18,988 nucleotides of DNA from positions 38,236 to 57,223 of the forward strand of contig DDVC01000235.1 of NCBI GenBank assembly GCA_002345145.1, in the 5' to 3' direction. The position numbers were made by a program, and so were the translations under genes. Positions 14,490 through 18,988 of this stretch are shown piece by piece. The notes below the pieces were generated by a model. The model saw only the letters and a list, made by a program, of their open reading frames with translations, ran no database searches and was not told the DNA's origin. Origin of the DNA: Bacteroidetes bacterium UBA2322 (GTDB lineage: Bacteria > Bacteroidota > Bacteroidia > Chitinophagales > UBA2359). The first letter of the stretch is position 1; each line of letters starts with the position of its first letter.

Positions 14490-16157
14490 ATGCCAAACGC
14501 AAGTATTTACAAAACGCCGCTTTACATGCTTTACCAATGGGAGCAACAAAAGCCCAAAGATGTTTTTTTGAAACAACCTGTAGAAGGCAGGTGGATTAGT
14601 TTTACCTGGGCAGATGCCGCCGACCAAGTGCGCCGTATGGCTGCCGCTTTGCAGGCGCTAAATTTACCGCCCAACAGCAAAATTGCCTTGGTTTCTAAAA
14701 ACTGCGCCCATTGGATAATGGCAGACCTTGCTATTATGATGAGCGGACACGTATCGGTGCCCCTTTACCCCAATATAAGCGCCGATACGTTAAACTACAT
14801 TCTTAAACACAGCGAAGCAAAGGCGCTGTTTGTGGGTAAATTAGATGACTGGGCAAGTATGAAAAAGGGACTTACCGATGAGGTGCATTGTATTTCTTTT
14901 CCCGATTACTACCAAACCGATAAGCAGTTTGATAACTGGGATACCTTAGTAGAAAAACACGAACCCATTGCCGGCACACCCGACCGCAATTTAGACGACC
15001 TGCTTACCATTATTTACACATCGGGCACTACCGGCAAGCCTAAGGGGGTAATGCACTCCTACTATACCTTATCTTATGCCATTACCAACGCCCTTACGGT
15101 TATTGACCTTAAAAACATACCGCAAATACGCTTTTTTTCTTACTTGCCACTCTCCCATATTGCAGAGCGCATGTTGGTAGAAGTGGGCAGCATTTACACC
15201 GGCGCAACGGTTTATTTTGCACAATCGCTCGATACTTTTGCCGACAACCTCCGCTATGCAGAGCCTACTATTTTTATGGCAGTACCGCGTATTTGGACTA
15301 AGTTTCAGAAAAAAATACTGGAATCTTTACCCCCGTCAAGGTTAAACCTGCTGCTTGCCCTACCTATTATTTCTACGCTTATTAAAAATAAACTCAAAAA
15401 AGCCCTTGGTTTAGCCCAAGCAAAATACTTGCTTACCGGCGCGGCTCCCATTCCGCCTACTTTGTTAGATTGGTACAAAAAAATAGGCATTACCATACAA
15501 GAGGTATATGCCATGACCGAAAACAGCGCCTACTCACATTTTACCCGACCCGATAACATTATGTTTGGGTATGTGGGGCAGCCAATGCCCCACGTGGACG
15601 TAAAAATAAGCGAAATAGGCGAAATTTTGGTTAAAAGCGATGCCAATATGCTGGGCTACTACAAAGACCCCGAACAAACCGCCGCCACCTTTGACGAAAA
15701 CCACTACCTCAAAACCGGCGATAAAGGTTTAGTGGGCAAAGATAATTTCCTTAAAATTACGGGTAGGGTTAAAGAAATTTTTAAAACCGAAAAAGGAAAA
15801 TATGTAGCCCCGGCGCCTATTGAAATGGATATTTCGGAAAATGAGTTTATTGAGCAGGTTTGTGTTGTGGGCACCAATTTACCCCAACCCATAGCGCTTA
15901 TAGTACTATCGGAAGTGGGTAAAAGCGCCGAAAAACACAAAATAGGCGAAAGTTTGCACCAAACCCTGCAAGCGGTAAACAGCCGATTAGAAAAACATGA
16001 ATGCCTTAAAACCTTAGTAGTGGTAAAAGATGAGTGGACTGTAGAAAATGCCCTGCTTACGCCTACCATGAAAATTAAACGCGGTCCGATAGAAGAAACT
16101 TACGGCAACCGATTTAACCACTGGTATCAACATTCCGAAACAATTGTATGGGAGTAA
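14490..16157 (+). CDS. Long-chain fatty-acid-CoA ligase (AMP-forming)
   Basis: Activates a fatty acid with ATP to acyl-AMP and then to acyl-CoA, for beta-oxidation or lipid synthesis, in the cytoplasm or at the membrane face. From the ATG at 14490 it has 555 residues; the frame extends upstream only to a TTG. ANL-superfamily motifs occur in order: the phosphate-binding loop YTSGTTGKPKG (about 176-186), FFSYLPLSHIAERM, VYAMTENSAY (a variant of the usual GYGMTE), LKTGDKG (about 408) and ITGRVKEIFKTEKGKYVAPA. The C-terminal TPTMKIKRGPI holds the probable catalytic lysine. This layout fits the COG1022-like long-chain group rather than FadD proper. Chain-length preference is not deducible. It is 75 bp downstream of the small lipoprotein and 75 bp upstream of the Nif3 gene. 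Confidence 0.93.
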   Translation: MPNASIYKTPLYMLYQWEQQKPKDVFLKQPVEGRWISFTWADAADQVRRMAAALQALNLPPNSKIALVSKNCAHWIMADLAIMMSGHVSVPLYPNISADTLNYILKHSEAKALFVGKLDDWASMKKGLTDEVHCISFPDYYQTDKQFDNWDTLVEKHEPIAGTPDRNLDDLLTIIYTSGTTGKPKGVMHSYYTLSYAITNALTVIDLKNIPQIRFFSYLPLSHIAERMLVEVGSIYTGATVYFAQSLDTFADNLRYAEPTIFMAVPRIWTKFQKKILESLPPSRLNLLLALPIISTLIKNKLKKALGLAQAKYLLTGAAPIPPTLLDWYKKIGITIQEVYAMTENSAYSHFTRPDNIMFGYVGQPMPHVDVKISEIGEILVKSDANMLGYYKDPEQTAATFDENHYLKTGDKGLVGKDNFLKITGRVKEIFKTEKGKYVAPAPIEMDISENEFIEQVCVVGTNLPQPIALIVLSEVGKSAEKHKIGESLHQTLQAVNSRLEKHECLKTLVVVKDEWTVENALLTPTMKIKRGPIEETYGNRFNHWYQHSETIVWE

Positions 16158-16232
16158 TACGTATCTCTATTGCGTTTTTTGGGGTAATTGCTGACTGCAT
16201 TTACCCCTCCATACCTTGACCCTGTTTACAAC

Positions 16233-17294
16233 ATGAAAATTAAAGACGTAATTAGTGTATTAGAAACCATAGCTCCGCCCAAATATCAGGAAAGTTATGA
16301 CAACTGTGGTTTGATAGTGGGTAATGCCGATGCAACACTAACCCAAGCCCTTATTTGCCTCGACTCTACGGAAGAAATAGTGGAAGAGGCTATTAACAGG
16401 GGGTGTAACTTGGTTATTGCCCACCACCCTATTGTTTTTGGCGGCTTAAAAAAAATAACCGGTAAAAACTACGTCGAGCGCACGGTTATAAAAGCCATTA
16501 AAAACAATATAGCCATTTATGCCATACACACCAATTTAGACAGTGTGCATACCGGCGTGAGCAAAAAGATAAGCGATAAAATAGGTTTGCAAAACTGCCA
16601 GATTTTATCGCCCCGAAAAGGACTGCTCAAAAAACTATCGGTTTTATGCCCCATAGAGCAGGCAAATTTGTTGCGCAGCCGTTTGCTGGAAGCAGGTGCC
16701 GGTAAAACAGGCGATTTTGCCGAAACCTCGTTTAACCTGCTGGGTGTAAGCACGCTTAGCCACGATGCCAATGCACAACATGGCACCCTGCGCATAGATA
16801 CTGTTTTTGCCGCACATTTAGAGGGTAAAATTATTGCCGCCATAGCCGCCTTTGCCACCTCTGCACCCATAAGCTATGAGTTGAGCGCATTAGATAACCT
16901 TTACTCTAAAATTGGTTTTGGCATGATAGGTGAACTGCCACAGCCCCAAGACCCCTCTGCCTTTTTATCTTACCTTAAACAAACCATGCAAACCAATTGC
17001 ATAAGACATACCCGAATGCTGCGCAAACCGGTGCAGAAAATAGCTGTTTGCGGCGGCGCCGGTTTTTCTCTGCTGCCCGATGCCATTGCCCAAAAGGCAG
17101 ATGTGTTTATAACCGCCGATGTTAAGTATCACCAGTTTTTTGATGCAGAAAACCACCTCATTCTTGCCGATATAGGACATTATGAGAGCGAACAATTTAC
17201 CATTGAACTTTTGGGTGAACTACTTACCGAAAAAATTCCTAACTTTGCACCCATTTTAACCCAAATCAATACCAATCCGGTTTTTTATCTTTAA
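16233..17294 (+). CDS. Nif3-like dinuclear metal centre protein (YqfO type)
   Basis: A 353-residue member of the NIF3/DUF34 family, which forms toroidal hexamers with a two-metal site. The biochemical role is unresolved; it has been annotated, with weak support, as a GTP cyclohydrolase 1 type 2 homolog. N-terminal half: YDNCGLIVGN, LVIAHHPIVFGGLKKITG with the metal-binding His pair, and AIYAIHTNLDSVHTGV. A middle insertion of roughly 100 residues corresponds to the PII/CutA-like insert of the long form. C-terminal half: CGGAGFSLLPDA, VFITADVKYHQFFDA and DIGHYESEQF with further ligands. The ATG at 16233 is chosen over a TTG at 16188 because the family N-terminus begins MKIKDVISVLE. It is followed after 22 bp by the zinc-ribbon gene. 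Confidence 0.93.
   Translation: MKIKDVISVLETIAPPKYQESYDNCGLIVGNADATLTQALICLDSTEEIVEEAINRGCNLVIAHHPIVFGGLKKITGKNYVERTVIKAIKNNIAIYAIHTNLDSVHTGVSKKISDKIGLQNCQILSPRKGLLKKLSVLCPIEQANLLRSRLLEAGAGKTGDFAETSFNLLGVSTLSHDANAQHGTLRIDTVFAAHLEGKIIAAIAAFATSAPISYELSALDNLYSKIGFGMIGELPQPQDPSAFLSYLKQTMQTNCIRHTRMLRKPVQKIAVCGGAGFSLLPDAIAQKADVFITADVKYHQFFDAENHLILADIGHYESEQFTIELLGELLTEKIPNFAPILTQINTNPVFYL
17240..17247 (+). promoter_or_regulatory. Candidate internal -7 box for the zinc-ribbon gene
   Basis: TAACTTTG followed by C lies within the last codons of the Nif3 gene, 70 bp before the zinc-ribbon ATG. It matches TAnnTTTG exactly and could give an extra transcript. It also encodes conserved-looking protein sequence, so chance is possible. 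Confidence 0.3.
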
Positions 17295-17316
17295 CCTTAC
17301 CGCTAATTTCCCATAT

Positions 17317-18111
17317 ATGAGCAATCAAACCAAAGAACTTGTTACCGTAGAACAAAAATTGCGCGCCTTGTTTGAACTACAGCAAATTGACTCTAAAATA
17401 GACGAAATAAAGCTGCTCAGGGGCGAGTTGCCTATGGAGGTAAAAGATATAGAAGACGAAATAGAGGGGCTCAACCATCGTATCAGTAAATTTCAGGCTG
17501 AATACGATGATTTTATTGCCATTATTTCAAAAGCGCAGTTTCAGATTGATAACGCCAAAACACTCATATCCAAATATGAGGAGCAGCAAATGAACGTTAA
17601 AAATAACCGTGAGTTTGAAGCGCTGAACAAAGAAATTGAAAACCAACGATTAGACATAGGGCTTGCCAACAAAAGCATTAAAGAAAATACCGAGTTATCT
17701 GCCAGGAAACTAACCCAGCTAAACGAAACCAAACAGAAAAGAGACGCGCGCTTGCGCGATTTAGAACTGAAACGCGAAGAGTTGGAAAAAACCATTGCAG
17801 AAACCCGTATTGAAGAAGAAGAACTCACCAAACAATCAACAGGAGCAGCGGCTAATATAGAAGAACGATTGCTTATTGCCTATAACCGTATCCGCCAATC
17901 GTACCGAAACGGGTTGGCAGTGGTAAAAATTGCCCGCGCATCTTGTGGCGGCTGCTTTGGCACTATACCCCCACAGCGCCAATTAGAAATAGGTTTGCGC
18001 CGTAAGGTTATCCTGTGCGAACACTGCGGACGCATTTTGGTGGACTCAGAAATAGAAAAAGACCTTACCGAGGTAAACAACGAAATAGTTTATACAGAAA
18101 GAGAGATTTAG
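17317..18111 (+). CDS. Coiled-coil protein with C-terminal C4 zinc ribbon (PF02591-like)
   Basis: A 264-residue cytoplasmic protein. Residues about 8-175 form a long, charged, heptad-like coiled coil (LRALFELQQIDSKIDEIKLL, KYEEQQMNVKNNREFEALNKE). This is followed by a helical connector (ERLLIAYNRIRQSYRNGLAVVKI) and a C4 zinc ribbon, ASCGGCFGTIPPQ...VILCEHCGRILV, with Cys210, Cys213, Cys234 and Cys237. The family is widespread and often sits directly beside a nif3 gene, as here with 22 bp between. The function is not firmly known; a nucleic-acid or protein scaffold role is a guess from the fold. The ATG at 17317 gives the full coiled coil. No terminator hairpin with a T-run is seen after the stop. 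Confidence 0.9.
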   Translation: MSNQTKELVTVEQKLRALFELQQIDSKIDEIKLLRGELPMEVKDIEDEIEGLNHRISKFQAEYDDFIAIISKAQFQIDNAKTLISKYEEQQMNVKNNREFEALNKEIENQRLDIGLANKSIKENTELSARKLTQLNETKQKRDARLRDLELKREELEKTIAETRIEEEELTKQSTGAAANIEERLLIAYNRIRQSYRNGLAVVKIARASCGGCFGTIPPQRQLEIGLRRKVILCEHCGRILVDSEIEKDLTEVNNEIVYTEREI

Positions 18112-18343
18112 ACCTCTTGCTAACGTACAGTTGGAGAAGTAACCCATCTAAAAATTCAGGTTGCAGTGCTGCTTACCTACTGCCTATACATGGGCAGTGG
18201 GAAACTAACCCTATACCACCCAAACCGAAAACCATTGTTCAGCAACAATACTGCTGAAAGATATTGCATTTACCATATTATACCTATCGGAATGATTAAG
18301 CCGATACCCTCCTAATTATAATACCGGAGTATAGTTTAAATGT
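18112..18343. other. Gene-free spacer after the zinc-ribbon gene
   Basis: No convincing coding frame is present. Three small inverted repeats are visible: ACTGCC/GGCAGT at 18179-18198, TTCAGCA/TGCTGAA at 18238-18258 and TATCGG/CCGATA at 18285-18306. None is followed by a T-run, so they are not clear terminators. The first repeat of the 65-bp pair begins right after this stretch. Confidence 0.4.
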
Positions 18344-18408
18344 AGCCACTTAGGTACTGCCCACCCTGCAAGGTCATGGTGTATTTGAAGGCTAATTGGT
18401 AAGATTTT
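18344..18408 (+). repeat. 65-bp exact direct repeat, copy 1
   Basis: Identical over 65 bases to 18821-18885, in the same orientation and 477 bp away. It begins AGCCACTTAGGTACTGCCCA and ends GGTAAGATTTT. Bases outside the unit do not match. Exact identity in non-coding DNA implies a recent duplication or a dispersed, actively copied repeat family. Confidence 0.95.
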
Positions 18409-18421
18409 GGGCAGTTATTAG

Positions 18422-18466
18422 CACACGGATAACACAGATGCGGCTGATTAGCGCCGATTTTTTAAA
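18422..18466 (+). repeat. Decayed short-period repeat (ACACGGATA / ACACAGATG type)
   Basis: Successive units of about 9-10 bases, ACACGGATA, ACACAGATG, CGGCTGATT and AGCGCCGATT, share a 'GAT' core. This resembles the degenerate 'cacggataacacagat' intergenic repeats seen in many bacterial genomes. The family assignment is from memory and not checked. Confidence 0.4.
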
Positions 18467-18541
18467 AATAACGTGGGGGTTGCAGTTGTGAGCTTGCGCA
18501 AAGGTTTACCGAAAAAGGCTTGCAAACAGGTGGGGTGATAT

Positions 18542-18725
18542 ATTACGGTGCGCTGCACCTTGTTAATGGGGCATTTAACTGGGTTGCTACCTATATTTTG
18601 GTGCGCAGCGCCTTTGTAAAACCCCAAAAGCGCAATTTATGTTGGCAACACACAAGGGGCAGCGCCCCGTAATCTTGGTAGAACAGAGGCAAACCATGTT
18701 CTTATCAGGTGCAGCGCACCGTAAT
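18542..18725. repeat. Cluster of four REP-like hairpin units arranged - - + +
   Basis: The unit is a short palindrome (GGTGC-AGC-GCACC type) usually preceded by ACAAGG and followed by GTAAT, and in two copies by a GGTAG tail. Copies have their palindromes at 18547-18559 (-), 18600-18612 (-), 18656-18668 (+) and 18708-18720 (+). The outer two form a perfect 19-bp inverted repeat (18542-18560 and 18707-18725). The second and third share the tail GGTAG(C)AAC beyond the hairpin (18583-18591 reversed; 18677-18684). The third replaces GGTGC/GCACC by GGGGC/GCCCC, keeping the pairing. A further AGAACA/TGTTCT inverted pair lies at 18680-18702. No coding frame is present. Confidence 0.75.
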
Positions 18726-18820
18726 CTGCTGCCCATTTAAACAAACACACCTAAACCTTATACAGATTTTACCCCCCTATCGGGCGTTCATGTTAATTCC
18801 AACTTCACGTTAAAAATAAC

Positions 18821-18885
18821 AGCCACTTAGGTACTGCCCACCCTGCAAGGTCATGGTGTATTTGAAGGCTAATTGGTAAGATTTT
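18821..18885 (+). repeat. 65-bp exact direct repeat, copy 2
   Basis: Same 65 bases as 18344-18408, same orientation. The 412 bp between the copies contains the REP-like cluster and the short-period repeat, so the pair could delimit a small non-autonomous element or be two members of a dispersed family. Confidence 0.95.
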
Positions 18886-18960
18886 ACGCCAAAAACACCA
18901 AGTTTTTGCGAACTTTGCGCTCACCCTTGCATGCATTTTTTGCGGTTTAAAAAAGAATTT
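18886..18960. repeat. Decayed TTGCG-rich interspersed repeat
   Basis: The stretch contains TTTTTGCGAACTTTGCGCTC, then CCTTGCATG and TTTTTTGCGGTTTAAA. The reverse strand reads GCGCAAAGTTCGCAAAAAC, resembling the 'CGCAAAGTTCGCAAAG' degenerate repeats found between genes in many bacteria. The match is from memory. The window ends 28 bp later with nothing else recognised. Confidence 0.35.
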
Positions 18961-18988
18961 GGTTAAGACCCCACTTTCCGCACCCCCA

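Noticed and set aside
18015..18257. An 80-residue forward frame overlapping the end of the zinc-ribbon gene
   Set aside because: It is out of frame with the zinc ribbon, whose cysteines are intact, and extends into non-coding DNA without any family feature.
18179..18306. Small inverted repeats considered as the terminator of the Nif3/zinc-ribbon transcript
   Set aside because: Stems of 6-7 bp without a following T-run on either strand do not meet the pattern of the strong terminators elsewhere in the window.
18346..18402. Short frame within each 65-bp repeat reading PLRYCPPCKVMVYLKANW then stop
   Set aside because: In copy 1 it is preceded immediately by an in-frame stop, and in copy 2 by a stop one codon earlier; there is no start codon at a sensible place, so it is not a gene.
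18344..18885. CRISPR array suggested by the repeated 65-mer
   Set aside because: Only two copies, the repeat is too long, the spacing is 412 bp and no cas gene is present.

Overview
The window looks like chromosomal DNA of a Bacteroidota bacterium, probably an uncultured member near the Chitinophagia, Saprospiria or Sphingobacteriia. This rests on four things: a SusC/SusD outer-membrane pair, a secreted peptidase with a type IX secretion (Por) C-terminal tail, weak or absent Shine-Dalgarno sequences, and repeated matches to the Bacteroidota -7 promoter element TAnnTTTG. In every match it is followed by C. Base composition is moderate and even across the genes, and nothing suggests that a coding block was recently imported. 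The exact lineage cannot be fixed from the sequence alone.

Layout. Bases 2-142 hold the 3' end of a forward gene resembling the tail of the PD-(D/E)XK (Rpn-type) nuclease/transposase family. A reverse TlpA-like thiol-disulfide protein (163-1665) faces away from L-serine ammonia-lyase sdaA (1858-3258). A reverse DUF2892 small membrane protein (3315-3509) follows, with a 30-bp perfect palindrome upstream. Next come a forward Hsp20 chaperone (3902-4318) and a forward thioredoxin (4520-4822), each followed by a clear terminator. The second terminator also serves the convergent SusC/SusD pair (6420-9779 and 4996-6369). Further reverse genes are pdxJ (9909-10634), ahcY (10854-12179) and a secreted M28 metallopeptidase (12406-14004). 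The last block is forward: a small lipoprotein (14232-14414), a long-chain acyl-CoA synthetase (14490-16157), a Nif3-family protein (16233-17294) and a coiled-coil zinc-ribbon protein (17317-18111). Bases 18112-18988 appear to carry no gene but are dense in repeats.

How the genes fit together. Most are housekeeping: serine breakdown to pyruvate, vitamin B6 synthesis, S-adenosylhomocysteine recycling, fatty-acid activation, redox and protein quality control. The SusC/SusD pair is an uptake unit for an unknown ligand with no degradative enzyme beside it. The M28 peptidase is a second exported activity, sent out by the type IX system. Nif3 and the zinc-ribbon gene form a tight 22-bp-spaced pair of unclear function.

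The least ordinary part is the non-coding right end. It has an exact 65-bp direct repeat in two copies 477 bp apart. Between them lie four hairpin units in the order reverse, reverse, forward, forward, with a compensatory base change in the stem, and two decayed short-motif repeats lie inside or beside the direct repeats. I see no convincing new multi-gene system; the strongest candidates for novelty are this repeat cluster and the palindrome upstream of the DUF2892 gene.
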